Part shown: piece by piece, positions 1 through 6,728 of the stretch
Numbering within the stretch: position 1 is the stretch's first letter
Layout: each line of letters opens with the position of its first letter
Assembly (NCBI GenBank): GCA_045612485.1
Contig: JAZKZE010000176.1
Location: 1 to 15,131 of the forward strand
Origin: RGIG5327 sp045612485
Lineage (GTDB): Bacteria; Verrucomicrobiota; Lentisphaeria; Victivallales; UBA1829
Direction: 5' to 3'
Length of the DNA stretch: 15,131 nucleotides
Program-made: the position numbers and the translations under genes
The notes under the pieces: model-generated
What the model saw: only the letters and a program-made list of their open reading frames with translations
Databases searched by the model: none
Told to the model about the DNA's origin: nothing

Positions 1-270
1 AACGCATTTTGCTTTTTTCTCTCCCCTATCCCCCTCACTTTTTCCTTTTGTGCAGTCAAACTCTTTCGTAATGCGGCAGTTTCTTTTTCCATATATATGC
101 GCCTGCGTTCATTCGGGCAAAAAACGCCCTCATTCTCTCGCGGCTTAATGCTCGCTGCTGGCTCATACGCTCACAACTCCTTGTGAGCGTCCGCAAGGCG
201 ATTGCCCTGCGGTTCATTCGCACATCCACTGCGCGCTGGTTGGCAACCGCCTCGCCTGGCAACCGAACAT
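1..270. repeat. Repeat-like, hairpin-rich intergenic segment with no convincing gene
   Basis: This stretch has no believable coding gene. The only open frame (minus strand, about 56-262) gives an Arg-rich peptide of 68 residues with no domain and no clear ribosome site. What is visible is structure. Positions 12-49 are almost pure pyrimidine on the plus strand. A perfect hairpin lies at 168-189 (9-bp arms around CTCC). A near-direct repeat of a CTGCG(G)TTCATTCG module occurs at about 104-116 and 207-220, and TGGCAACCG occurs at 241-249 and 257-265. The segment from about 95 to 265 is richer in GC than the AT-rich promoter region that follows. I infer a dispersed intergenic repeat or a structured non-coding element. 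It could also be the decayed end of a gene lying left of the window. Copy number in the genome is unknown. Confidence 0.35.
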
Positions 271-297
271 TTCTCTTTTTTCCATGATTTTATGGGA

Positions 298-349
298 CAG
301 CTGTGATTTTTTTATACCTGTTTTGAGTTCAAAATAAAAAAATCAGCTG
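298..349. repeat. AT-rich inverted repeat, possible bidirectional terminator
   Basis: CAGCTG (298-303) and ATTTTTTTA (306-314) pair exactly with TAAAAAAAT (335-343) and CAGCTG (344-349), leaving a TG bulge at 304-305. The intervening bases contain a second small pairing (TTTTGA 321-326 with TCAAAA 329-334). Almost the whole 52 nt is therefore self-complementary. A short T run follows at 350-353. It sits just upstream of the promoter at 357, so it may stop transcription arriving from the left, or it may be a binding site. The function is inferred from structure alone. Confidence 0.45.
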
Positions 350-356
350 TTTTCAC

Positions 357-384
357 TTGAAAAAAAAGACTTTTATGCTATATT
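357..384 (+). promoter_or_regulatory. Sigma70-type promoter for the coiled-coil lipoprotein gene
   Basis: TTGAAA (357-362) is followed after 16 bp by TATATT (379-384), a good match to a housekeeping promoter. Transcription would start near 391 and leave a leader of roughly 107 nt before the lipoprotein start at 498. That leader is purine-rich, and I saw no obvious stable fold in it. Confidence 0.55.
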
Positions 385-497
385 ATTATCTTTATGTGAA
401 AGATATTTTCACAAAAAGACATTTTAATTAAAAGATATTCCGCAGGAAAAAACAGGAATAAAGAGTCAAACTGAATAGAAAATCAAGGAATAAAGCA

Positions 498-1052
498 ATG
501 AAGAACATCATCTGTATGCTGACTTTCTTTGTACTTGTCATTATGACAAGTGCGTGTACCTTCATCAGTCAGAGCAACGAACTGCCTGAAGGAATAAAGG
601 GTGCCGTGGAAAAGATCAATAAAGAAGAAAAAGCGGTTGCCGCAGGAAAAAAAATTTCTGAAAACAAAAAGATCGTCACAGAAAATAAAGAGCTGAAAAA
701 ACAGCTTCAGGTCGTCAATGAATATCATCTGGGCAGAGAACTTCTTTCCGCCTTTCTGAAAAATGATGCAAAGAAATTTGTTGCACTTCTTCCTGCAAGA
801 TTAAGACAGGAATTTGATCATAATAAATTTGAAGCCACACGGAAAGCAGTAACAGCCTCCATGGGAGAACCGGTCTCCTTCAGATATGTAACTGCATTGG
901 AAATGACCGCAGTGACTCCGCATATCTGGGCAATACGCTTCAGCAGAATCAGCCGGGACGAAAAGGAGGAATACACCAGCGAAATGCTTTTCAGGGTGAT
1001 CACCGGCCATCTGGACGGTAAACCTTATATTCTCGGGTTCAACTTTTTCTAA
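498..1052 (+). CDS. Small outer-membrane-type lipoprotein with a coiled coil (function unknown)
   Basis: This encodes a 184-residue predicted lipoprotein. Residues 1-20 form a lipoprotein signal peptide ending in a TSAC lipobox, so Cys20 would be lipidated. Residues 28-75 are rich in Lys and Glu and look like a coiled coil. Residues 76-184 form a compact domain with an alternating hydrophobic pattern and a final YILGFNFF. It may be an NTF2-like or DUF-type domain, but I cannot name the family. The start is supported by AAGGAA at 485-490, 7 nt before the ATG. A hairpin terminator separates it from the two secretin-like genes downstream. Its position makes a pilotin or secretin-partner role imaginable, but nothing in the sequence proves that. 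Confidence 0.75.
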   Translation: MKNIICMLTFFVLVIMTSACTFISQSNELPEGIKGAVEKINKEEKAVAAGKKISENKKIVTENKELKKQLQVVNEYHLGRELLSAFLKNDAKKFVALLPARLRQEFDHNKFEATRKAVTASMGEPVSFRYVTALEMTAVTPHIWAIRFSRISRDEKEEYTSEMLFRVITGHLDGKPYILGFNFF

Positions 1053-1096
1053 AGTAAACAAATTTTATTCAATATACTGCAAAAATCTTATACATT

Positions 1097-1146
1097 CCGT
1101 TTTTTGTCGTCCGGCAGGATGTATCCGCCGGGAAAAACGGTTTTTT
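1097..1146 (+). terminator. Strong hairpin plus T run between the lipoprotein and secretin genes
   Basis: CCGTTTTT (1097-1104) pairs with AAAAACGG (1133-1140). Inside it, CCGGC (1111-1115) pairs with GCCGG (1127-1131) and GGAT (1117-1120) with ATCC (1123-1126). Six T follow at 1141-1146. This looks like an intrinsic terminator for the lipoprotein gene. The T run ends only 22 nt before the ATG of the first secretin-like gene. If that gene is transcribed from upstream, for instance from a weak TATACT at 1073-1078, the hairpin would lie in its leader and could act as an attenuator. Confidence 0.6.
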
Positions 1147-1168
1147 GCAGCAAATTCCAGGAGGAATA

Positions 1169-2725
1169 ATGAATTTTAAACGCGTAAGCAAAATGCTGAC
1201 ACTTCTTTTTGCAGCAGTTCTGGGCATTACCGTATGCTGCGGGGCTGAAAGCAAAAAAGATGTGCGGACGATCCGCTTGCTTCAGGATGATGCAAGAGTC
1301 AACTTTGAAAGCAAGATCTATGAACTCAAACAGGCACAGGCAGGCGACATTCTCCCCTTTGTCCGTTCTGCGGTCATCCGTTACCATGTAAACTCTGCGG
1401 TAAGCGTCATCACCGATGGGACAAAGCGTCAGGCGATCCTCGTTTCCACAGGGAAAGATTTCATCCCCTATGTGGATAAGATCGTAGCTGCTCTTGACAG
1501 AAAAGTGCAGCAGAACAACAGAAATGCCATTTCCGGAACAGGTCTCATGCGTATTGCCTACGCTCCCTCCTACCGTGCGGCAAGTCAGTTCTCCTCCATT
1601 ATCGACCGTATTCTTTCTTCCGGCGCAGGAAGAGCCTATGTAAATACGGAAACCAATACCATTTTCTGGAGAGATCAGAAGAAGGCAGCGGAAAATACTC
1701 TCACCTGGCTGAACAAACTTGACCGTCCCCTGCCCCAGGTTTCGATCCGTGTCAACTATTATGAAATGCGGGACAGCGACCTGAAAGACTGGGGTCTGGA
1801 CTATCTTGCATGGAAAAACGGCCCCGGTGTCAACCTTCTGAATGTGGGGTACAATGCCGGTAAACTTGCGGTGGATGAGCTTCTTCAGGGAGCCCAGTTC
1901 GTCGGTGCCAATACATGGGGTATCGGCGGCTTCTATACTGCACCTTCCTTTGATATGAGTTTTGTACGCTGCCTCCAGCAGTCCGGCAATGCCAGTATCA
2001 CTGCCCATGCCAGTCTTACCATGCTCAATACCCCGGTTGCCAGTGAAGATGACTATATAGCTCTTCTCCAGAACCAGCTGAAAAGACCTTCCAAAGCCCA
2101 GAACCTCTACCGGATCAGCATGACCCCTGAATATCAGAACATCTCCAAAAATACATTGGGCCGTTCCCTTATCGGCAAAAGCTATTATGAAGATGCAGAA
2201 GGCAACAAACACGGCGATCCCCCGGAACTTGAGGCAAAATTTCTCAACCCCTTCGTCTGTTTTGAGATCGGGAAAAAGGATGAAGATAAAAATGGTTTCA
2301 TTCCTTCCAATCCTGAATTTTATGCCCGTCCCAACCGCCTGAAAAACAATGGCGGAGTGATCTTCGACTACTCTCTCAACCTGAAAAGCGTTGTGGAAAG
2401 AGGCAATACCGGTTCCGAACTGAGCAATTCCACCGTATTCACCGGTTCCGCCACTCTGGGCTTCGGCATGGAAAAAGTCCTTGCTGTTTATGAAAAGGAA
2501 AATGATGTGGAACAGACAATGGGACTTCCTGTGTTCTGCCGTATTCCCATTCTCAAATACCTTTTCAGCACAGTGACCTCCATCAAAGAACGCACCTATA
2601 TCATCGTCACTGCTGAAGCAGAACTTGTCCACCCCGATTCCTCCGGTTTGAAACCTGTCAGCGAAAGCACACAGATCAAACGCAGGATCGAAAATCCTTT
2701 CAAATCTGAAGAAGGAGATAAATAA
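1169..2725 (+). CDS. Secretin-like exported protein (first of a tandem pair)
   Basis: This encodes 518 residues. The ATG at 1169 is chosen over an in-frame TTG at 1145 because AGGAGG (1159-1164) lies just upstream and translation from here opens with a clean signal peptide (residues 1-26, cleavage after CCGA). Two N-domain-like units follow, each ending in an LDR motif (VDKIVAALDR at 102-111, LNKLDRPLPQV at 181-191). This is the hinge typical of secretin N domains (GspD/PilQ/InvG-type). The C-terminus (about 451-483) reads LPVFCRIPILKYLF then TYIIVTAE, a degenerate form of the secretin signature (VPLLGDIPVLGxLF, then xLLIxITP). It is homologous to the next gene: WGLDYLAWKNGPGVNLL here aligns with IGVDFQSWKNNDGVDLF there. 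Secretins are outer-membrane channel multimers. Whether this copy forms a pore is uncertain. The next gene begins 3 nt after its stop, so the two are clearly co-transcribed. Confidence 0.72.
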   Translation: MNFKRVSKMLTLLFAAVLGITVCCGAESKKDVRTIRLLQDDARVNFESKIYELKQAQAGDILPFVRSAVIRYHVNSAVSVITDGTKRQAILVSTGKDFIPYVDKIVAALDRKVQQNNRNAISGTGLMRIAYAPSYRAASQFSSIIDRILSSGAGRAYVNTETNTIFWRDQKKAAENTLTWLNKLDRPLPQVSIRVNYYEMRDSDLKDWGLDYLAWKNGPGVNLLNVGYNAGKLAVDELLQGAQFVGANTWGIGGFYTAPSFDMSFVRCLQQSGNASITAHASLTMLNTPVASEDDYIALLQNQLKRPSKAQNLYRISMTPEYQNISKNTLGRSLIGKSYYEDAEGNKHGDPPELEAKFLNPFVCFEIGKKDEDKNGFIPSNPEFYARPNRLKNNGGVIFDYSLNLKSVVERGNTGSELSNSTVFTGSATLGFGMEKVLAVYEKENDVEQTMGLPVFCRIPILKYLFSTVTSIKERTYIIVTAEAELVHPDSSGLKPVSESTQIKRRIENPFKSEEGDK

Positions 2726-2728
2726 TCC

Positions 2729-4882
2729 ATGAAAACCACATTCTCTGCATATATTGCACTTTCTGCAGGCGTCCTCCTTCTGGCAGGCTGCGGTACAAGA
2801 AATCCGCAGAACCGTTCTGCATTTGCCCCCACCCCTGAAAGTCTGGGAAGCATACCCAAAACTTTCTCCCTTACCCCCCAGGCGATCCCCGGCACCCCCA
2901 AAAGCACTGCCAGCAGTGAAAGCGGAGGCTATGCCGCCACCAATGTACAGGCACAGCTGAAAATCGATGTGAAAGACGGTGTAAAGGAAGTAAAGGTCAT
3001 CCGTGACAATACAGATCCTTTTGTTGTTACAAAACCCTACATCCTCAAACATGCCGATCCCTATGCTGTCCGCAGCTATCTTGAAGCGGCTGTCGGAGCC
3101 CGCAGCGTAGCAAGCAGCCCCGCCCAGGCTACCGCCATCAAATATGCTGATGGCACAGGAATCGTACTGGTTTCCGCAGAAGCCTACCGTTTCAGCGATT
3201 CTGAAGACGGCAAAGGGATCGACAGGATCGTGGCAGCTCTCGACCGCCCCAACCTCTCCTTCCTCCCTGAAGCAGATGCCCATGTATACTTCCCCCGTAT
3301 CAGCAGAGCTTTCAATCTGAAGAGTATGCTGGAAAAAGTGGGTTCCTCCACAGCAGACAGCCAGTTTGCAGTAGCTCCCGGCACCATCATGGTGGATGCG
3401 GAACTCAATGCTCTTATCATCAAGGCTCCCAAATGGAACTACCTTGATATGCTTGCCATGCTCAAAAAATACGACCGTCCCATCCCTGAAGTAAAGATCT
3501 CCTACCGTGTTATTGAGATCTATGCTGAAAACGATGACAGGATCGGTGTGGACTTCCAGAGCTGGAAAAACAATGACGGTGTGGATCTTTTCTCCGCAGG
3601 AACAGTTACACGCCGCAACTGGGGCAGCTTCTTCACCAGCGGCGTACAGCCCACCAACAGCAACAGCACCAGTTACTGGAACTTCAATCCCAAGTGGAAT
3701 ACCCGTTATCTGGACTTCCTCACTTCTATCGGCAAAGCCAAATGTCTTGCCCAGGGTGTGATCGTCGCCCAGAACAGAAAACCCTCCAGCATCCAGGTGA
3801 ACAGCGGTTTCTTCTATGACCGTACAAGCTACATTGCCGGGGCAAAAAGCATTGCGGAAGGTACAACCGAATTTGCCTATACCGATGTAAACCCCGATAC
3901 CATTCAGAGAGAAGCCATCACCAAGATCATGCCCGGCGAGATCCTCAACAGTGTTTTCACCGACAAGATCCAGTCTTCTGAACAGTATTTCTACTACTTC
4001 ACCCCTGCCGGTTACACCATGCGCATGATGGGTACCCAGACCACCACCAACACCTATAAGGATGCCTCCGCACAGGCATATCAGGTGGCTTTCCAGACAG
4101 CCTTCAATACTGCCATGTCCTCCCTCGCCTCCTACATCCAGGCAGGTGCCATGACTATGGATCAGGCTAAAGAAAAGGCAAATACCCTTGCTCTTGAAGC
4201 GATCGGTAAAGCAGGAAGCCCCCTTTCCCAGTTCCTTTCCGGTGTAGTCAAAGCTGACGGCACCATCACCACCGGTACCTACCACAATGCCGACTGGAAC
4301 AGTTATGATTCCGCACCCGGGATCATCCACGGCGGTCTGCAGTACCCCATGGTGAAAGACGGTTTCAAGTTTGAACTGAAAGTCGTTCCTGTTGTCACCG
4401 GAAAAGCTGCCAAGATCCGTTTCGATCTTTCCAGCATCTCCCTTCTGGGCTGGAACTCTGACGGTTCCGCACGTGTCAGCAATTCTGAAACAGCTACAAC
4501 TGTACAGATCGGTAACAATGCGAAAGAATTTGTTATCGGCGGTCTGAGAAAATCTGAATCCGTCCGCGGAACTACCGGTCTTCCCTTCCTGAAGGATATC
4601 ACGGTTCTGGGCAGACTTCTCTCCACTGAATCTGAATCCATCAAACAGTCCCAGCTGGTGCTTATTGCCCGCGTCGAACCTGCCACCGCAGATGCCCCCA
4701 TCTCTGAAAACCTGAAAAAGGATATCAAAGATATGATCAAAGGTGTGAACAAAGGTATGACCAGCCGCGTGGGGAATATGTTCTTCGGTCAGTATATTCT
4801 TGACGAAGACAGAGAAGCCCGCAATGAAAGACTTGACCGCGTCGGAAACATCATCAACGACGAATATAAAGAACTCAAGTAA
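2729..4882 (+). CDS. Secretin-like lipoprotein (second of a tandem pair)
   Basis: This encodes 717 residues. Residues 1-21 are a lipoprotein signal peptide with lipobox LLAGC (Cys21). Residues 22-75 are a Pro/Ser/Thr-rich linker. Two N-domain-like units end in IDRIVAALDRPN (164-175) and KKYDRPIPEVKI (246-257). The C-terminal region around 600-652 carries the secretin signature: FVIGGLRKS, then GLPFLKDITVLGRLL, then SQLVLIARVEP. A Gln/Ala/Thr-rich insert of about 70 residues near 435-505 is unusual for the family, and a 65-residue charged tail follows the secretin core. GAAGGAGAT at 2709-2717 precedes the start. The secretin assignment is good. The transported substrate is unknown, because no inner-membrane partner, ATPase or pseudopilin gene is present in this window. 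Confidence 0.78.
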   Translation: MKTTFSAYIALSAGVLLLAGCGTRNPQNRSAFAPTPESLGSIPKTFSLTPQAIPGTPKSTASSESGGYAATNVQAQLKIDVKDGVKEVKVIRDNTDPFVVTKPYILKHADPYAVRSYLEAAVGARSVASSPAQATAIKYADGTGIVLVSAEAYRFSDSEDGKGIDRIVAALDRPNLSFLPEADAHVYFPRISRAFNLKSMLEKVGSSTADSQFAVAPGTIMVDAELNALIIKAPKWNYLDMLAMLKKYDRPIPEVKISYRVIEIYAENDDRIGVDFQSWKNNDGVDLFSAGTVTRRNWGSFFTSGVQPTNSNSTSYWNFNPKWNTRYLDFLTSIGKAKCLAQGVIVAQNRKPSSIQVNSGFFYDRTSYIAGAKSIAEGTTEFAYTDVNPDTIQREAITKIMPGEILNSVFTDKIQSSEQYFYYFTPAGYTMRMMGTQTTTNTYKDASAQAYQVAFQTAFNTAMSSLASYIQAGAMTMDQAKEKANTLALEAIGKAGSPLSQFLSGVVKADGTITTGTYHNADWNSYDSAPGIIHGGLQYPMVKDGFKFELKVVPVVTGKAAKIRFDLSSISLLGWNSDGSARVSNSETATTVQIGNNAKEFVIGGLRKSESVRGTTGLPFLKDITVLGRLLSTESESIKQSQLVLIARVEPATADAPISENLKKDIKDMIKGVNKGMTSRVGNMFFGQYILDEDREARNERLDRVGNIINDEYKELK

Positions 4883-4893
4883 AAATCCATTTG

Positions 4894-4928
4894 AAGATCT
4901 GATCCGGAAAACCGGATCAGATCTTTTT
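4894..4928 (+). terminator. Rho-independent terminator after the secretin pair
   Basis: A perfect 14-bp stem (AAGATCTGATCCGG at 4894-4907, its complement at 4912-4925) surrounds an AAAA loop and runs into five T (4924-4928). It starts 11 nt after the stop of the second secretin-like gene. The MarR-type gene begins only 17 nt further on, so any transcript of that gene coming from upstream would have to pass this terminator. Confidence 0.9.
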
Positions 4929-4945
4929 ACAGAAAGCCTCCCGAA

Positions 4946-5461
4946 ATGAACAGAAAAGAAGCAAACAAAAACAAATCTGGAGAAAATTCTCCCTCTGTAC
5001 CCTTCAAAGGCGCACCGGTGGAAGTATTCAAAAAGATGTGCCGGCTTCTGGAAATCTACCGGCATAAATTTCTGTGCAACGACAGAAAACGTTCTTCAGG
5101 ACTTCTCCCTGTTCCCCAGCAGCAATATACGCATCTGATGATGATCCGTTTTGCTCTTCCCTGCAATCTTTCCCGTATTATGGAGATCACAGGGCTGACT
5201 TCTGCGGGGGCTTCCCTTTTTGTAAACAAACTTGTGCAGAAAAATGTTCTGTACCGTATTGAAGACCCCAAAGACCGGCGGAACGTCATTATCTCCCTTA
5301 CACCGGATGCCCAGCAGATGATCACGGAAATCGACAACCGCCTCAACGAATATCTGTGCAGACATTTCGATACCTGTACAGAGGAAGAATTGCTTATTCT
5401 TCAGAAAGCAAGTCTTATCGTATGCTGTAAACTCAATGCTGTTCCCGGCGATAAAGACTGA
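4946..5461 (+). CDS. MarR-family transcriptional regulator, cysteine-rich
   Basis: This encodes 171 residues. A winged helix-turn-helix of MarR type spans about 60-120: NLSRIMEITGL then TSAGASLFVNKLVQKN (helices), and the wing RIEDPKDRRNVIIS with the family's D-x-x-D-R-R pattern (Asp107, Asp110, Arg111, Arg112). MarR proteins bind DNA as dimers and are usually released by a small ligand or by thiol oxidation. Seven cysteines (residues 32, 44, 73, 138, 144, 160, 161) are many for this size, which makes redox sensing possible but unproven. The ribosome site is weak (AGAAAG at 4931-4936). I found no promoter in the 17 nt after the upstream terminator, so it may depend on readthrough or on a promoter inside the preceding gene. 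Target genes are unknown; the neighbouring secretin or sppA genes are candidates. Confidence 0.85.
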   Translation: MNRKEANKNKSGENSPSVPFKGAPVEVFKKMCRLLEIYRHKFLCNDRKRSSGLLPVPQQQYTHLMMIRFALPCNLSRIMEITGLTSAGASLFVNKLVQKNVLYRIEDPKDRRNVIISLTPDAQQMITEIDNRLNEYLCRHFDTCTEEELLILQKASLIVCCKLNAVPGDKD

Positions 5462-5564
5462 AACAGCTTTTTCCATTCCCCTTTCCCGGCAGAGAAATTC
5501 TGCCCATATCTGTGCCGGAAGTATATGCAGCTGGATATTTTCTGCAAAGTTCCCGGATAAAAAC

Positions 5565-5593
5565 TTGAAATTTATGCAGTAATGCAATATAGT
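5565..5593 (+). promoter_or_regulatory. Sigma70-type promoter for sppA
   Basis: TTGAAA (5565-5570) and TATAGT (5588-5593) are separated by 17 bp, close to consensus. Transcription would start near 5600, about 23 nt before the sppA ATG. In the space after the MarR gene, a small palindrome GGCAGA/TCTGCC (5488-5493 and 5499-5504) lacks a T run, so it is not a clear terminator. Confidence 0.65.
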
Positions 5594-5622
5594 ATAAAAA
5601 ACTCAAGGGAAAGGGATATATT

Positions 5623-6717
5623 ATGCAGAGAGAAAATACAGAAAGTTACGGAAAAATCACAGAAAAACCCCGGGAAAGTCTTTTCAGACGTTTCATCAAT
5701 TCCATTGTTTCCGGTTGTCTTACCTGCGGATGTCTGACCATTATATTTATTGCCCTGCTTACAGCTGCTGCGATCTACCTTTTGTCCTCCGATTCCTCCC
5801 CTGTAGCAAAATGCGGCAGTCTTATGCAGAATGATGAACCGGAAGATTTTACAGAAACATGTATCTCCGGAGGCAATATCAAAAATGACCGTATTGCCGT
5901 CATTGATGTCAATGGTCTTATCACGTCCGATGAAAATGCCTCTCTGCGTACCTGTGCCGTTGCAAAAAATATCTGTAAAAAGTTACAGCAGGCTGCCAAT
6001 GATAAAACGGTAAAGGGGATCATCATCAATCTGAACACTCCCGGCGGGGAAGTGACGGCTTCGGATGAGATCTACCGCAAGATCCTGCTTGTCCGCAAAA
6101 AGAAACCGGTAACAGCCATGATGAACAGTATGTGTGCCAGCGGCGGCTATTATATTGCTGCAGCCTGTTCCCCCATCATCACCAATAAATACACCCTTAC
6201 CGGCAGTATCGGGGTCATTATTTCCACCTGGAATTATAAAGGCCTTTTTGATAAGATCGGAGTAAAATCCGAAGTCTATACCTCCGGAAAGATGAAGGAT
6301 ATGCTTAACGGCGGAAGGGAACGGACTGCCGAAGAGGAAAAACTTGTGAAAGAGCTTGTACTCAATGCATATGACGGATTTGTGCAGGTGGTATCCGAAT
6401 CCCGCAAGATCCCGGCAGAAACGATTCGTACCACCCGGATCGGCGACGGCAGGATCTTTGACGGAAAACAGGCTCTTGAACTGAAACTTGCCGACAGGAT
6501 CGGTTACTTTGAAGATGCCGTTGAAGCGTGTGCCAAAGAAGCAAAACTCAAAGAATATCAGGTATTCCGTTATGAGGAAAAATTTGATTTCGGAAAGATC
6601 TTTGATTTTCTTTCCGCAGAAACTCCCGCTGTCCGTCTGGTCTTTCCGGAAGGAACAGCCAGAGGCAGTTTTGAAATCAAAAAGGGTGTCCTTTATTTCC
6701 TGCCCGCGGGATATTGA
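5623..6717 (+). CDS. sppA: Signal peptide peptidase SppA (S49 family serine protease)
   Basis: This encodes 364 residues, the size of the short, single-domain SppA type found in Bacillus, not the double-length E. coli form. One membrane helix spans about 31-54, and the rest would face the periplasm. Conserved blocks are IAVIDVNGLI (91-100), GIIINLNTPGGEV (132-144), CASGGYYIAAA (171-181) with the nucleophile Ser173, TLTGSIGVI (191-199), and YTSGKMKDML (219-228) with the general base Lys225. The 52-residue spacing of this Ser-Lys pair equals that of the Bacillus enzyme. The family cleaves leftover signal peptides in the membrane. AAGGGA at 5611-5616 sits 6 nt before the ATG. Three cysteines (32, 35, 37) cluster at the start of the membrane segment, which is unusual. 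The stop codon overlaps a possible TTG start of the next gene, so the two are probably translated together. Confidence 0.93.
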   Translation: MQRENTESYGKITEKPRESLFRRFINSIVSGCLTCGCLTIIFIALLTAAAIYLLSSDSSPVAKCGSLMQNDEPEDFTETCISGGNIKNDRIAVIDVNGLITSDENASLRTCAVAKNICKKLQQAANDKTVKGIIINLNTPGGEVTASDEIYRKILLVRKKKPVTAMMNSMCASGGYYIAAACSPIITNKYTLTGSIGVIISTWNYKGLFDKIGVKSEVYTSGKMKDMLNGGRERTAEEEKLVKELVLNAYDGFVQVVSESRKIPAETIRTTRIGDGRIFDGKQALELKLADRIGYFEDAVEACAKEAKLKEYQVFRYEEKFDFGKIFDFLSAETPAVRLVFPEGTARGSFEIKKGVLYFLPAGY

Positions 6718-6728
6718 ACAAAATACCC

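Noticed and set aside
56..262. Minus-strand 68-codon frame in the left-edge segment
   Set aside because: It is Arg-rich with no domain, and it overlaps direct repeats and a perfect hairpin, so it looks like a translated non-coding repeat.
1088..5065. Minus-strand open frame of 1325 codons
   Set aside because: It lies in exact register opposite two well-supported secretin-like genes, its translation is a Cys/Gly/Phe-rich composition typical of an antisense shadow, and it crosses their gene boundaries.
5486..5516. Hairpin-forming sequence after the MarR gene considered as a terminator
   Set aside because: The GGCAGA/TCTGCC arms are short and no T run follows.
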